From NCBI GenBank assembly GCA_030849085.1, contig JASAOM010001129.1, positions 434,001-498,000 on the forward strand: a DNA stretch of 64,000 nt. The letters run 5' to 3'. Position numbers and translations under genes: made by a program. The notes below the pieces were generated by a model. That model did not search any database, had not been told where the DNA came from, and was given only the letters and a program-made list of their open reading frames with translations. Of the stretch, positions 1 through 11,099 are shown piece after piece (position 1 is the first letter of the stretch; the number at the start of each line of letters is the position of its first letter). This DNA comes from Borovskyia barvae. Taxonomy: Eukaryota; Euglenozoa; Kinetoplastea; Trypanosomatida; Trypanosomatidae.

Positions 1-1781
1 TTGTGACGCACGAAGTCAACCTTCGAGAAAGCGTACTCGTCGCGATAGTGAGGGGCTGCTGGGTGGTGCAGCCGGGCTTTTTGGAGTGTGTCGCTGCTGT
101 CTTAGAGGGCATCGGTGGGGCTAAAATCGCTCCACGTGGCGATGGGGCCGCCTCCGCTCCATCTCTTCCATTCGTTTCCTTTCACTCTGCAGACGTCACG
201 GCGACGAGGCCGGAACACGCTGCCGCCTTCGTTCTCTGCCGTGCGCGACTGCGAGGGGCGCTGCCCACCTACGAATGGACGGAAGAGGTGCGTCCACAGT
301 CCCTCCCGGGGGAAGGGCCCAAGCTCGCCCCGATACAGCGTGCGCTCCTGCGGCAGTGCCGCCGACAGCGCCAGGCACAGGAAGCTTCTCGTGGTGGCGC
401 AGAGATGACGCGTTCACATCCGTGCCGCGGTGTTTTTCACGGGGTGGTTTGCCTCCTCGTCACCGCTTCGAGGCACCCCGCCCTACCGAAGAGCTGCTCG
501 GCCCCCGTGAGGGAGCCCCGTGGCGCTGTCTGTACTGGTGGCGGGTCATACGAATCAACGGAACGTCTTCAAGCTCTCACACGAGTCATGGAAGCCGGTG
601 AGGGGCGTGTCCTAGGCTATGTCGAGGTTGGCCGTCGAGTGGTGAGCGCTGCGGGAGGAGACGAAAGAGAGAATTGCCTTTTCGGTGGGGCGTCTCTCTC
701 TTCGCCTCACACAGGCCCCTTTCCATCTGAGTTGCCTCTCTTGCGTTGTTGTCGCCTGTGGTGGCGGGGGCCAAGAATCTGTGGTGAGGCAGCAGCATGC
801 CCGGTAGCCAAACTGGAACAATGCCTTGACGTCAGCGATGCGGCACTGTATCAAGATCTCCTGTGGCTTCTGTGCAGCGTCTTCTCCCAGTCGTCGCCTC
901 CCTGTGAAGTGAATGGGGATAGAGTAGACGCGCTGCGGCCTCTCCAGGCCGCTAGAACCTCTCTCGATGTGTCACCGTTGCCATGCGCACAGGCGCAACG
1001 TGCTAAATCTGATAATGAGAAGACAATCACGGTGCTACTAGATCGTAGTCAGCTGATCTCCCAGGGCCCTTCTGACAATGCCTTGGTGGTGCGGGTGGTT
1101 CCCATCTCGCAAGGGGCGAAAGAGCAAGGGGATGCGGTAGTGTTGTCGCAATCAGGAAGAAAGGGGGAGGTCGCTCTCGATACAGCGGACGGAACGCCAC
1201 ACGCTTCCCTTGACTGCAATGTCGGTGACTGGCTCTGCAGTTGGCTCAGTACCTTTGACGATATGGAGTGCCGCACCGGAGAGGAGAGCGGAGGAAAGAG
1301 CAGCCGATGTTACGCACCTCGTGCAGCGTGGGCCATGCGAGCACACCTAGCCGAGTGCTGCGCCACTGCTCGAGACTCTCAGCTGTGTTTCGACGATGCG
1401 CAACCGGATGGCAGTACTGCCCAGTCCTCCACGTCAGGAGAGCATCGATGGAAGTACGACATCGATGACATTCCGTTCCCTGTTCCATGTGTAGAAGCAG
1501 TTCGACGCGTCTGCTCGCGTAGCTTTGTGCCGGGTAGCCACACAGATACAATTTCAAGTACCATCACTGGCAGAAACAGTGATGGCAGCAGTGCTCTCAA
1601 ACACAAGACTGGGTCACATGTTATTGAATTTCGTAGCACAGGCTGGATAGGCGCATCCGTAGCTGCCGGTAGCTCTGACGAGCTGGCAAGCTCTCATGAA
1701 GCGACGTGCGACACCACCGACACAGCTTGGCTGAGAGAGTGCGATCGGCACACGTTGTGGGCCACGCTCGGGCCGTTCTAA
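1..1781 (+). CDS. 3' part of a BRCT-domain-like protein (5' end outside window)
   Basis: The frame is already open at the left edge (codons run from base 3) and ends at TAA 1779-1781, so only the C-terminal 592 or so residues are visible. Near the start, 'THEVN' followed by 'AIVRGCWVVQPGFLECV' resembles the second half of a BRCT domain (TH-V, then helix, then GxxVVxPxWlxxC). Further on, 'HGVVCLLVTAS' followed by 'LQALTRVMEAGEGRVLGYV' resembles the first strand and helix of another BRCT domain. Tandem BRCT modules usually bind phosphopeptides in DNA-damage or replication proteins. If they are present here, they are stretched by low-complexity inserts. The remaining C-terminus is not recognised. 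The BRCT call rests on motif likeness only; the protein could be a kinetoplastid-specific one. Confidence 0.6.
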   Translation, partial: VTHEVNLRESVLVAIVRGCWVVQPGFLECVAAVLEGIGGAKIAPRGDGAASAPSLPFVSFHSADVTATRPEHAAAFVLCRARLRGALPTYEWTEEVRPQSLPGEGPKLAPIQRALLRQCRRQRQAQEASRGGAEMTRSHPCRGVFHGVVCLLVTASRHPALPKSCSAPVREPRGAVCTGGGSYESTERLQALTRVMEAGEGRVLGYVEVGRRVVSAAGGDERENCLFGGASLSSPHTGPFPSELPLLRCCRLWWRGPRICGEAAACPVAKLEQCLDVSDAALYQDLLWLLCSVFSQSSPPCEVNGDRVDALRPLQAARTSLDVSPLPCAQAQRAKSDNEKTITVLLDRSQLISQGPSDNALVVRVVPISQGAKEQGDAVVLSQSGRKGEVALDTADGTPHASLDCNVGDWLCSWLSTFDDMECRTGEESGGKSSRCYAPRAAWAMRAHLAECCATARDSQLCFDDAQPDGSTAQSSTSGEHRWKYDIDDIPFPVPCVEAVRRVCSRSFVPGSHTDTISSTITGRNSDGSSALKHKTGSHVIEFRSTGWIGASVAAGSSDELASSHEATCDTTDTAWLRECDRHTLWATLGPF

Positions 1782-2677
1782 TCAAGCATCGTATCAAAGC
1801 GCATCCCTCCCTTGCTCCCCTCTCTATCTATGGGCTATAAAGGAATATCAAATTGGGGGGAGGGAATTGTGGGAGGAGAGATGTGCTGTGCAAATCGAAA
1901 ACGCCGCCCTCTTCGACGTCGTCGGCATGGCGGGGACGGTGAAGTGGAGGAGGGGAGGTAACCGCGTCCGTTCGGTGGCAGCATCACCGTAGCGCTGCTG
2001 CGATATGAGGACTACACGTGGAATTACGAAGAGTAACATATATATATATATATACAATACTTCATATGTGTGTGTCGCCGGGCAAAGATGCTGACATACC
2101 GATCTGCTCTCTCGGTATACACAGAAGCGGGTGTATTTGATGTGGCTCCATTGATGAATCCCGACGAAAAGAAAAGGGAGCAGGAACGTCAAACGCTGTA
2201 CGACTCGGTCAGGGTCGCTGCAGCGAGAGTTGACCCCTTCCACCGCTTTTTTTCTGTTTGTGTTTTCCAGTCAACAACGCATTTCCAAAAGATCTTTGCT
2301 GATCACGCTCTCCTTTTGCTTCCTTTCCTCTCTCTCTCTCTCTATATATATATATCCCCTTCTATTTGTGTGCGAATGCATTGGCCCCATTACACGCACC
2401 TCTACTCCTCCTCGTCTTACATCTACATTGTGGAACGGCGTTGCTTTCTGCGTGGAACACTCGCGAAAACGCCCCCCCCCCAAAAAAAAAAAGAACACCA
2501 CTTTTTCGGCAATTGAAAATTTTTTTGTTATTCAGTTTCATTCATTAGTTTCCATTAGTTGTTAGTTTCTGCCACGTTGGCAGTGCTGGTTAGTATAAAG
2601 AAGGGACTCCATCACCACTACTCACACGCTTACATACTGAGAGAGAGAGAGACTTGTCCACAGGGTGAGTGCCCATC
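1782..2677. other. Intergenic spacer, presumed 3' UTR and Hsp70 5' UTR
   Basis: About 0.9 kb without a convincing gene. It holds two (TA)n runs (about 2037-2054 and 2343-2355), a C-run followed by an A-run near 2473-2492, and a short GA run (2639-2651) just before the Hsp70-like gene. The CAG at 2661-2663 is a possible spliced-leader acceptor, 15 bases from the ATG. Confidence 0.6.
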
Positions 2678-4609
2678 ATGTCCTGCACCAATGCCATCGG
2701 TATCGACCTGGGTACAACCTACTCGTGTGTCGGTGTCTTCAAGAACGATCAAGTAGAAATTATTGCGAATGAGCAGGGCAATCGTACCACGCCATCCTAC
2801 GTGGCCTTCACCGATACAGAGAGGCTCGTCGGCGATGCAGCGAAGAATCAGGTTGCAATGAATCCACACAACACCGTATTTGACGCGAAGCGCATGATCG
2901 GCCGCAAGTTTGACGATCCAGATCTCCAGTCGGACATGAAGCATTGGCCCTTCAAGGTGTCCGTCAATTCGAACCGGGTTGTCATCACCGTTCAATATCA
3001 AGGTCAGGAGAAGCAGTTCTATCCGGAGGAGATATCGGCCATGGTGCTGCAGAAGATGAAGGACACAGCCGAGGCGTATCTCGGCACGACTGTGAAGGAT
3101 GCCGTGATCACTGTCCCCGCGTACTTCAACGATTCGCAGCGTCAGGCAACAAAGGACGCCGGCTCCATTGCAGGGATTAACGTGCTGCGCATCATCAACG
3201 AGCCTACAGCGGCCGCCATCGCCTACGGTATGGACCGCAAGGGAGAGGTAGGGGAGAAGAACGTCCTCATCTTTGACCTTGGCGGCGGTACCTTCGATGT
3301 GACGCTGCTGACCATCGAAGCCGGGGTCTTCGAGGTGAAAGCTACCGCCGGTGATACGCATCTCGGTGGCGAGGACTTTGACAACCGCCTCGTCGACTAC
3401 TTCGCGACGGAGTTTAAGATGCGCTGTGGAAAGGATTGCCGTGTCAACGCGCGCGCCACTCGGCGCTTGCGCACTGCCTGTGAGCGGGTGAAGCGCACGC
3501 TGTCCAGCTCCACCACCGCGAGTATCGAGATCGACGCGCTTTACGAGGGGGTCGATCTTTTTTCAAAAATTACCCGGGCCCGTTTCGAGGAGATGTGCCG
3601 TGATCAATTCGAGAAGTGTTTGGAGCCCGTGAAGAAGGTGCTGGCGGATGCCGAGATGAAGCCACAGGATGTGCACGATATCGTCCTCGTGGGAGGGTCG
3701 ACGCGCATCCCGAAGGTTCAGCAGATGGTGTCGCAGTTCTTCGGCGGTAGAGAGCCGAACCGATCCATCAACCCCGACGAGGCTGTCGCATACGGGGCTG
3801 CGGTGCAGGCGCACATCCTCTCCGGTGGGCAGTCCGCCAAGACGGAAGGTCTGCTGCTGCTGGACGTGACCCCGCTCTCGCTCGGCGTGGAGACCAGCGG
3901 AGGTGTCATGTCCGTTCTGATTCCTCGCAACTCGACGATCCCAGTGCAGAAGATGCAAACGTACTCCAACAACGCTGATAACCAGCGCAACGTCGAGATC
4001 AAGGTCTTCGAAGGAGAGCGCCCGTTGGTGTCGCAGTGTCAGTGCCTCGGAACGTTCACCTTGACGGACATACCGCCGCTGCCGCGTGGTCGCGCCCGCA
4101 TCAACGTCAGCTTCGACGTGAACACGGACGGCATTCTCCTCGTTAGTGCAGTAGAGGAGTCGACAGGAAAGAAGGAGGCTATCACCATCCAGAATGATAC
4201 GGGGCGACTGAGCAAGAATCAAATTGAAAAGATGGTGCAGGAGGCAGAGAAGTTCGCAGAGGAGGATAAGAAGAACAGCGAGCGGATCGAAGCGCGCAAC
4301 ACGCTTGAGAACTATACTTTCTCCCTGCGGGCCACACTCGATGATCCGGATGTGCAAGCTGGCGTAAGTCAGGAGGACCGCCAAAAGATTCAAGCTGCCA
4401 TGAGTGCGGCTGCGAATTGGCTGGACAGCAACCCAGAGGCGAGCAAGGATGAATACATGGAGCAGACGAAGCGGATGGAGGCGGTGGCACATCCTATTCT
4501 GTCTGAGTTCTACAAGAAACGCGTGATGGAGGCTCCGCAGAAGCCGGCTGAAGAAGCTGCGGAAGGCGCCACCGGGGCGGAGCAGCCGGGCGCGGAGGAC
4601 GTGGACTGA
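2678..4609 (+). CDS. HSP70.4: Cytosolic-type Hsp70 chaperone, Hsp70.4/Hsp70.c-like
   Basis: ATP-dependent chaperone of 643 residues, full length for the family. The nucleotide-binding domain has the phosphate-1 motif [10 protein letters not shown] (residues 7-16), phosphate-2 motif [10 protein letters not shown] (198-207) and VGGSTRIP (338-345). The substrate-binding domain follows, with '[15 protein letters not shown]', and then a helical lid. There is no signal or mitochondrial presequence and no ER retention tail, so a cytosolic protein is expected. The tail is Ala/Glu-rich, lacks the GGMP repeats of the abundant trypanosomatid Hsp70s, and ends EDVD instead of EEVD. That suggests altered binding of TPR co-chaperones and fits the single-copy Hsp70.4 (Leishmania) / Hsp70.c (T. 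brucei) group. The first ATG is at 2678; an upstream in-frame GTG at 2669 is not a likely start. Confidence 0.9.
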   Translation: MSCTNAIGIDLGTTYSCVGVFKNDQVEIIANEQGNRTTPSYVAFTDTERLVGDAAKNQVAMNPHNTVFDAKRMIGRKFDDPDLQSDMKHWPFKVSVNSNRVVITVQYQGQEKQFYPEEISAMVLQKMKDTAEAYLGTTVKDAVITVPAYFNDSQRQATKDAGSIAGINVLRIINEPTAAAIAYGMDRKGEVGEKNVLIFDLGGGTFDVTLLTIEAGVFEVKATAGDTHLGGEDFDNRLVDYFATEFKMRCGKDCRVNARATRRLRTACERVKRTLSSSTTASIEIDALYEGVDLFSKITRARFEEMCRDQFEKCLEPVKKVLADAEMKPQDVHDIVLVGGSTRIPKVQQMVSQFFGGREPNRSINPDEAVAYGAAVQAHILSGGQSAKTEGLLLLDVTPLSLGVETSGGVMSVLIPRNSTIPVQKMQTYSNNADNQRNVEIKVFEGERPLVSQCQCLGTFTLTDIPPLPRGRARINVSFDVNTDGILLVSAVEESTGKKEAITIQNDTGRLSKNQIEKMVQEAEKFAEEDKKNSERIEARNTLENYTFSLRATLDDPDVQAGVSQEDRQKIQAAMSAAANWLDSNPEASKDEYMEQTKRMEAVAHPILSEFYKKRVMEAPQKPAEEAAEGATGAEQPGAEDVD

Positions 4610-5408
4610 CCTATGTTTGTCAGTGTTATTCGATGCTTGTGTGCCGAGGCTCATCTCCTCCCCTCCCCCCCTTTCTCCCTTCTCCCTTTCCTATGCAAAG
4701 AAGAAATTTTTAAGGTCAAGCGCGCGCCAGCACGACGACGTTAGGTCCGTAAGTTCAGGGGGCTGTCCCTCCTGAGTGGGGGAGGGACGTTGTCGGGGGA
4801 GGCGGGTAAGAGATAGAGAATAGGCCGGAAAGGAGGCAAAGAGGTGTGGAGGCAACAATCTAAAACACACACACAGAGGAGGTAAGTCCACAGGAAATGA
4901 AATGGAAGCGAGGGACCGCTCACCACTGCTATCGACCGCGAAGCAACGGACCACCGCTCCTTTCAATCGGGTGGGATGCTGTCCTGGCACTGGCACCCGC
5001 GGAGATCTCGAGGTCCGCTTTTCACCTCCGTGCATGTGCGTTGTCCTTCGTCGTCTCGGCGCTGTTTTTTGTGTCTCCCACTCCATTGTGACCACATCCT
5101 CACCCCCCCCCCCATTTTTTAGGGCTCTCGCTTTCCCCTTCCCCTTCGTGCTCCCTGGACGTTGCCTTGTCATCCCCCTCCCGTCCTTTTGCTTCTCCTC
5201 CTCTCTCCTTCGAAGGAAGAAAGATCGGCACACCAGGCAAGCACGTAACGCTACACCAGGAAGAGATACGCGCTCAAGCATGCGTGCGTGCGTCCAGGGA
5301 CGGCGGTTCGTGGGGCCTACGACTATCCCTATTGATATGCCTTTTTTTAAATGTTTTTTTTCTCAAAGGGAGGCTGGACAACTAGGACAACAGGCTCCTC
5401 TCTCTCTG

Positions 5409-5410
5409 TC

Positions 5411-5434
<24 letters not shown>
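5409..5434. repeat. (TG)n microsatellite
   Basis: Thirteen or so TG units, running into CG-rich alternation. Simple repeats of this kind are common in Leishmania intergenic DNA. Confidence 0.9.
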
Positions 5435-5443
<9 letters not shown>

Positions 5444-6568
5444 TTAAGTTTGTGTGTGTGTGTGTGGTACGCCAGCGATGAGTGCCTTCCACCGAAGATG
5501 TCAGAGGAGCACACACGCCCGCACCCGCGCGCCCGCTCACATCTTCCCCCTTCCTTACTCCTCTCCCTATTATTATAATTATATATTTTTGAGTCTTCTT
5601 TCCTCCTTTCCCCGTTCTCTTGGTTCTCTTTCCTCCTTCCTCTCTCCCGCTCCACATCGGATCTGCTGATGCAGGTGAAGCTCTTGGTTGGGGAGGGCGG
5701 GCGAAGAGTGCAAAGATGTGTAGGTGAAGAGAGGAAGGAAGAAGGAGAAGCATGTGGTATGGCAATCAGCGAAAAAGAGTAAGACAACGTAAGAAACGAA
5801 AAGGTATGTGCAGCGAAACTGTGTCATGGCTCGCCATTATGTACCGTCTACCACGCCCTACGAGCCCCCTCCCCCTCTCCTCCTCCTCCTCCTCCCTTCT
5901 CTGTAGTATATACGTAATGGTTGAGAATCCACACACGCGGGGAGGTACAGAAGGAGGTTGGGGAAGTGGAGCAACATCGAAAGGAAAAGGAAAAGGGAAA
6001 GGGACGTGGGATCTCACGTCCTTCCTATGAACAACAAGAAAGAAAAGCAACTGCATCAACAACGAAGTTGATAGGGCGAGCCAGGAAAGCAACCAGGAGG
6101 TGGGGAAAGACAGAGAAGGGTGGGAAAAGAAGTCGAAGAAATGAAATGAGGCGGGAGGGGGGGCTGAGAGGAATCGAAACGTGCACATAAGGCCCCAACG
6201 AGGTCCCGACGTAACGCTATAACTATCCCTTCTGCTGCCCCTCGTTCCTCTTCCCCTCTCCTACTCCACTCACTTTGGCACCACCGTGTCTTCTCCTTTC
6301 GAGAATGCGTCGGGACGCCCCTTTTTCGCGTTCCCTCCCCCCCCCCCCCTTCTCACTCAATTCTTTATGGCTCCGCGACCACGTGTGTCTCTCCCTCACG
6401 TACTCCACCTTCGCTCTCCGTCTCGTTATGTGTGCGCACCGCTCCACCCGCTGCTACCCAACGCACCCCTTCCCACGATGGACGTACTCCTCTTCGCTCA
6501 CACACAGCTTTTCTTTACTTTTTTTTTGAACACATAGAGATAGCCTCCTCATCCCCTATCGAAGTAGC

Positions 6569-6625
6569 TCCTCCCTGCTCCCTTCCCCCCCCCCCCTCTC
6601 TCTGTTCCTTCTTCTTCCATCAAAG
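6569..6625 (+). promoter_or_regulatory. Predicted trans-splice acceptor for the M20 gene
   Basis: A pyrimidine tract of about 50 bases, including a 14-base C-run, is followed by the first AG at 6624-6625, 12 bases before the ATG at 6638. A second CAG at 6631-6633 is an alternative. This is the usual signal for spliced-leader addition in trypanosomatids; the exact site is inferred. Confidence 0.5.
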
Positions 6626-6637
6626 GTCCACAGCACG

Positions 6638-7837
6638 ATGCCGTCGTTGAAGGAGCAATTCGATCAGATGGTCAAAGACGTCCAACCGCAGGTGATCGAG
6701 TGGCGCCGTCATCTTCACGCTCATCCTTGTCTCAGCCATCAGGAGGGCCCGACCACCGCCTATGTGCAGGACATTTTGAAAGCCATGCCTGTCCAGCTCC
6801 AGATCTCTAACCCCACGGCAACTAGCATCATCGCTGACCTGAAAGGCGGTGCAGGAGAAGGGCCAATGATCGCGTTGCGCGCCGACATGGATGCCCTTCC
6901 CCTTACAGAGGAAGCAGATGTGCCGTTCAAATCGCAAGCCCCCGGTGTCATGCACGCGTGCGGTCATGACACACACACGGCGTGCCTCCTGGGTGCTGTG
7001 AAGGTCCTGTGTGCGATGCAGGCAAGCATCCGAGGCACCGTTCGGTTTGTGTTCCAGCATGCCGAGGAGACAAGTCCGAGTGGGGCCAAGCAAATGGTGG
7101 AGGCCGGCGCTATGGACAAGGTCGACATGATCTTCGGTCTTCACAACGATCCTTTGCTCGCGGTAGGCCGTACCAGCTCCCGCCCCGGCATTGCCTCGAG
7201 TGCAGTGATTGACTTTGACATCACTGTGCACGGTGCAGGTGGTCACGCTTCCGCCCCACAACTGTGCAAAGATCCCATCCTGATTGCGTCCGACATCGTC
7301 ATGAATCTTCAAGCCATTCCGTCGCGGCGCATTGCAGCCTTGAAGGCGCCGGTGATCAGCGTAACGACGCTGCAGGCCGGCACTGGCAGCTTCAATGTCA
7401 TTCCCGATACGGCCACCATCCGTGGCACTATTCGAGCTTTGAGCGAGGAAGGTCAGACGGTGGCCCCTACGATGGTGGCAGAAACCGCAAATGCCATCGC
7501 GCAGCTGTACGGTGCGACATGCACCATCGAGTGGCCAGAGCCGGTGCTCAGTATGAAGAATGATTCCAAGTGCTACGACATACTGCGCCGGGTTTGTGTG
7601 GAGAAGCTAAGTGCCGGGGAAGACGGCTTCGTGTGTGCGCCGGAGCCGATGTTCGGGGCGGAGGACTTCTCCGAATACCAGCGGGTGGTGCCTGGCTGCT
7701 TCGGCTTCTTCGGCGTCGGCAATGCGTCCATCGGTGCCTGTCACGACTGCCACCGCTCCGTGTACAAAGCAGACGAGGCCGGCTTTGAGCACGCCACCCG
7801 CATCCATGTCGGGCTTATCGAGGACTTGCTGATGTGA
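6638..7837 (+). CDS. M20D-family metallo-amidohydrolase (N-acyl amino acid hydrolase type)
   Basis: 399 residues, the usual full length for the M20D aminoacylase/carboxypeptidase group, which removes acyl groups from amino acids or trims peptides using two metal ions. Visible elements: '[12 protein letters not shown]' ahead of HACGHD (residues 106-111, metal-binding Cys108 and His110), the catalytic acid and metal ligand pair E143-E144 in '[10 protein letters not shown]', His169 in 'GLHNDP', the dimerisation-domain motif HGAGGHAS (from His198), and 'GAEDFSEY' near the C-terminus. No signal peptide or glycosomal SKL tail is seen, so a cytosolic enzyme is likely. The true substrate cannot be read from sequence; bacterial relatives act on hippurate, N-acetyl amino acids or indole-acetyl conjugates. 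Confidence 0.88.
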   Translation: MPSLKEQFDQMVKDVQPQVIEWRRHLHAHPCLSHQEGPTTAYVQDILKAMPVQLQISNPTATSIIADLKGGAGEGPMIALRADMDALPLTEEADVPFKSQAPGVMHACGHDTHTACLLGAVKVLCAMQASIRGTVRFVFQHAEETSPSGAKQMVEAGAMDKVDMIFGLHNDPLLAVGRTSSRPGIASSAVIDFDITVHGAGGHASAPQLCKDPILIASDIVMNLQAIPSRRIAALKAPVISVTTLQAGTGSFNVIPDTATIRGTIRALSEEGQTVAPTMVAETANAIAQLYGATCTIEWPEPVLSMKNDSKCYDILRRVCVEKLSAGEDGFVCAPEPMFGAEDFSEYQRVVPGCFGFFGVGNASIGACHDCHRSVYKADEAGFEHATRIHVGLIEDLLM

Positions 7838-9026
7838 CAGTGTCCGTGTCGCAGACATACAACGGCACATGGGTATATGGACGTTTGCGCCATGGCCAGC
7901 GCGATCTTTCCAAATGGTGAAGCATCGCGCTGATAAAAAGTAGGAAGGGAAAGGAGAGAGGGGTGGGGGAAAAGAAGAATCTCCATGCTCTCCCGCTCCC
8001 TTTCTCGCTCCTCCTTCCTCAGAACCTTACATTAATATAATGAATTCTCACACGCATTCTTACGTCAGACCGTCCTGCTCCTCTCATCGTGGACGCTCGG
8101 GCAACGAAAGGTAGAAGGAGAAAAGTTTCCTTGCTCGTTTCTTTTTTTTTGCGGCTGTGTGTGTGTGGGGGGGGGGGTCTTCGTATGCAACTTGCAGCGG
8201 CGAGCGAGTGGCGATGCGAATAGGAAAGAAAAATACGGGAACTCAATGCTCTTTCCTCATCGATTTTTTTTCGCTCCATTATCGTGACTTTGAGCTTGTC
8301 CATCGGTATGATCACCGGTTATCTGAAGGATTACACATGGATGCAGGCGTTGAGAATGGCGTTTTAGAAAAAAAAAGGTTGAGTAGTACCGGCGTGGCCT
8401 TGCCTTTTCCTCACCTCCTTCACTCTCTCCCTGTTACCTTTCCCCCCCCCCTCTCTCCCCCTCTGTGCTCCCTTTTCTGCTGCCGGCAAAAACGTGTGTC
8501 GCGTCGATCTCTCTCTCTTCCCCCTATACATATATATATGTATATATGTATATACTAATTTATTGATGAACGGTGCTGTAGCTCAGCACCAATAAAATTT
8601 CTTCCTCTCCCTCTTCCCTATCCGGCCCCATGACTTTCTCTATCCCATCCCCCACTTCTCCCTCTCGCAACCTTTCTTTATCTCTCCCCACCCTCATTCT
8701 CCATTGCCTGCTGCTTTTCTTTTCTGTATCACGCTTCCTTTCTCTCCTTTCCTCCGATTGGGGCCCCTGCTGCTCCGGCGACGGCCTGTGTTAATGTCTC
8801 TCCCCCGTCGTGGATCTTGCTGCTTTTTGTGTGTGTGTGTTTGTATGTGCGCATCAAACGTCTTTCCCTGTCTTTGTCCGTCACGATAAGGGAACCGACG
8901 GACGTAGTGCACACCGGTAAGCGTGGAGGTGGCGCATATTTCCAGCAATCGAAGCTGCTCTCCCCACTCCCCACCCCTCGCAGTCTTTTCCTTCCTCACT
9001 CACACACGCACACACACCTAGGCATC
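7838..9026. other. Intergenic spacer
   Basis: 1.2 kb without a convincing gene. It holds a TG run ending in a G-run (8155-8177), a TATA-rich patch (about 8527-8556) and long pyrimidine tracts at 8400-8520 and 8600-8770. The frame of the next gene stays open upstream to about 8817 without an ATG, which looks like 5' UTR. Confidence 0.6.
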
Positions 9027-11099
9027 ATGCAGGTGTCTCTCCATAACACCGTGAAGACGTACAACCTTACCGCTGGAAAATCCTTGCCGGAATGGTTGAG
9101 TGAGCGTCGTAAGAACAGGCGGGCCTCGGCGGGCCAGGAAAACCGCGTGGAGCTCCTGCACGACCTCGAGTTTCCGCATTGCGCACGCTGTATCTTCCGA
9201 TGTGCCAACGGCACGCACCTCTTCGCTGCCGGCGACTACCCGTACCGGCTCAAGTGTTTCGACGTGAACGAACTCAGCATGAAGTTTAGTTTCAACGCGG
9301 ACATGAACATCCTGTCCGGTGTGTGCCTCTCGCCCGATTACCGCAAGTTCGCCCTTCGGGGAGAGGGTCGGCAGATCACGATCCACCACTCCTCCGCCAT
9401 TGTCGACCGCGTGCGCGTCCCGCACCTGCAGCGCTCCCTCGCGTATCATCCCTTCCAGGCGGAGCTTCTCTCGAGCGGCACGTCCAGCGAAATATGTCGG
9501 ATCAATCTCGAGACAGGCGCCTTCGTCGAAGGGTTTCAGACGAGCAGCGCCGAGGGGGTGAATCACATTGAGGTGCTCGGGCGGAACAGCCCCGCGAGTG
9601 GGGTGGTACTTACGGCGGGATGTGATGGGGCGCTGGAGGCCTGGGATTGTCGAGCTGGGTCAGCGGTAGCGCGTGTGCAGGTCGCAGGCGGTACTGGTGG
9701 AAGCTCTGCGCATTGTGAAGTCCGGCACATCGCTACGGAGGATCAGGGCGGCCTCCTCTTCACCTGCGGTCTGGAGAGCGGGGAGGTGCTGCTCTACGAT
9801 GTGCGCCTGCAGAAGCCGTTGCTGGTGAAGGACCACCGAAACAGCTTACCCATCGTCAAGACACACTTCTTTCACGGCAAGAGCACCGCCACGGGCGACT
9901 CAAGTTTTATTCTGTCCGCCGACACCCGCTCTGTGAAGGTCTGGAGCCGGCACGATGGCAGCAACTTCACCACCGTGGATGCACCGGCGGACATCACAGA
10001 CTTCATCCTTTTCAAGAGCCAGCACAACATGGTGGCCCCGTACGAGTGTGATGATAGCGGTGTGCTAGCGATCTGTTGTGATGTGCCACGTGTGCAGGTC
10101 CACTTCATCCCTCAGCTGGGTGTTGCGCCCCGCTGGGCCTCCTTCTTGGAGGTCATGACAGAGGAGCTAGAGGAAAAGGAGACGACGACTGTCTACGATG
10201 ACTTCACATTCATCTCGAAAGAAGAAATGGAGAAGCTGGGCATCGAAGCGGCCGACCTGGCTGGTGGCAAGGTGCGGCCCGTCATGCACGGTGCTTTTAT
10301 TGAGAATGGTCTGTACCGCGAGCTGAGCGCGGTAGTCGACCCCACCGCGTTTAACAGCTACCTCGTCAGTAAGGCAAAGGAGCGTGTGACGAAGCGGTGG
10401 TCTGACCGCATCAGTCGCTTCCATCGGACGACCCCTGAGGAGGAAGAAGAAGCGAAGGAAGGAGACGCGAAGGCCGCCCCAAACAGCACCGTCCCACCTT
10501 CAGCTCTGGCTACCGCGAAGGCCGATCCCCGATTCGCGCGTGCCTTCGATTCTGTGACGGGCCGACCCGTCGCCTCCTTTGCACTCGATCGCCGCAATCC
10601 AGAATATGCGAAGCTCTTAAGGACGATAGAGGAGCGTCGTGCGAAGGCTTCGGCTCGGCGGGAGCGCTATGAAAGCGAAATGTTTTCGGTCATCCCAGAT
10701 GTCGGTGATGATGATCATCATGCAACACCGAGCGCAGGACAGGGTGCACACGACACCAACGGCAGCACGTCGGTGCAAGACGGCAGAGATGCCCGCGTAA
10801 ATGAAGATGAGGATGCCCGCCATCATCTGCGGGGTGTTCAGAGCAGCGGCCGCGTCAAGCGCCGGCCTCCCGTCGTCCCCCTAGGCACTTCTCAGGCAGT
10901 GGAGCGGAAGTCCACCACTGCCGCCGCTGCTCACCAGGAAAGGGCGAAATCCCAGCGTGTTACTATGTACGAAGTCTCGAACGGCAACTCAGACGTGTTC
11001 CTACAAAGCGATAAGCAGGTACACGCCACGCGGAAGAGGTCGAGGGCAGCGAAACTGACGCTTGGCGAGCGTCTCAAGCGTGCCTCCAACGCTTCCTAG
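9027..11099 (+). CDS. ENP2: NOL10/Enp2 homologue, SSU-processome WD40 protein
   Basis: 690 residues starting at the first in-frame ATG. The N-terminus 'MQVSLHNTVKTYNLTAGK' followed by SLPEWLSERRK matches the hallmark start of NOL10/Enp2. A WD40-like propeller follows at roughly residues 55-380. The short NUC153 motif is at about 500-535 (DPRFARAFD, then FALDRRNPEYAKLL). A charged C-terminus ends in a basic stretch with likely nuclear and nucleolar targeting. In yeast Enp2 is a nucleolar component of the 90S pre-ribosome needed for 18S rRNA maturation. Compared with the family the protein is complete; the inserts between 445 and 500 and after 555 are low complexity. Confidence 0.88.
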   Translation: MQVSLHNTVKTYNLTAGKSLPEWLSERRKNRRASAGQENRVELLHDLEFPHCARCIFRCANGTHLFAAGDYPYRLKCFDVNELSMKFSFNADMNILSGVCLSPDYRKFALRGEGRQITIHHSSAIVDRVRVPHLQRSLAYHPFQAELLSSGTSSEICRINLETGAFVEGFQTSSAEGVNHIEVLGRNSPASGVVLTAGCDGALEAWDCRAGSAVARVQVAGGTGGSSAHCEVRHIATEDQGGLLFTCGLESGEVLLYDVRLQKPLLVKDHRNSLPIVKTHFFHGKSTATGDSSFILSADTRSVKVWSRHDGSNFTTVDAPADITDFILFKSQHNMVAPYECDDSGVLAICCDVPRVQVHFIPQLGVAPRWASFLEVMTEELEEKETTTVYDDFTFISKEEMEKLGIEAADLAGGKVRPVMHGAFIENGLYRELSAVVDPTAFNSYLVSKAKERVTKRWSDRISRFHRTTPEEEEEAKEGDAKAAPNSTVPPSALATAKADPRFARAFDSVTGRPVASFALDRRNPEYAKLLRTIEERRAKASARRERYESEMFSVIPDVGDDDHHATPSAGQGAHDTNGSTSVQDGRDARVNEDEDARHHLRGVQSSGRVKRRPPVVPLGTSQAVERKSTTAAAAHQERAKSQRVTMYEVSNGNSDVFLQSDKQVHATRKRSRAAKLTLGERLKRASNAS

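Larger units (their letters stand above)
4610..6637. other. Intergenic spacer with (TG)n and purine-rich stretch
   Basis: Two kilobases without a convincing gene. Small open frames here are low-complexity Ser/Leu/Pro or Arg/Glu translations of pyrimidine or purine tracts. It contains a (TG)n run at 5409-5434, a shorter one at 5452-5466, a purine-rich stretch at about 5930-6180, and a long pyrimidine tract leading into the next gene. It should hold the Hsp70.4 3' UTR and the amidohydrolase 5' UTR. Confidence 0.6.

Noticed and set aside
2630-4654. Two long minus-strand open frames (243 and 363 codons) opposite the Hsp70 gene
   Set aside because: Long antisense frames opposite Hsp70 genes are a known by-product of their codon bias. 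They match no family and oppose the direction of every other gene here.
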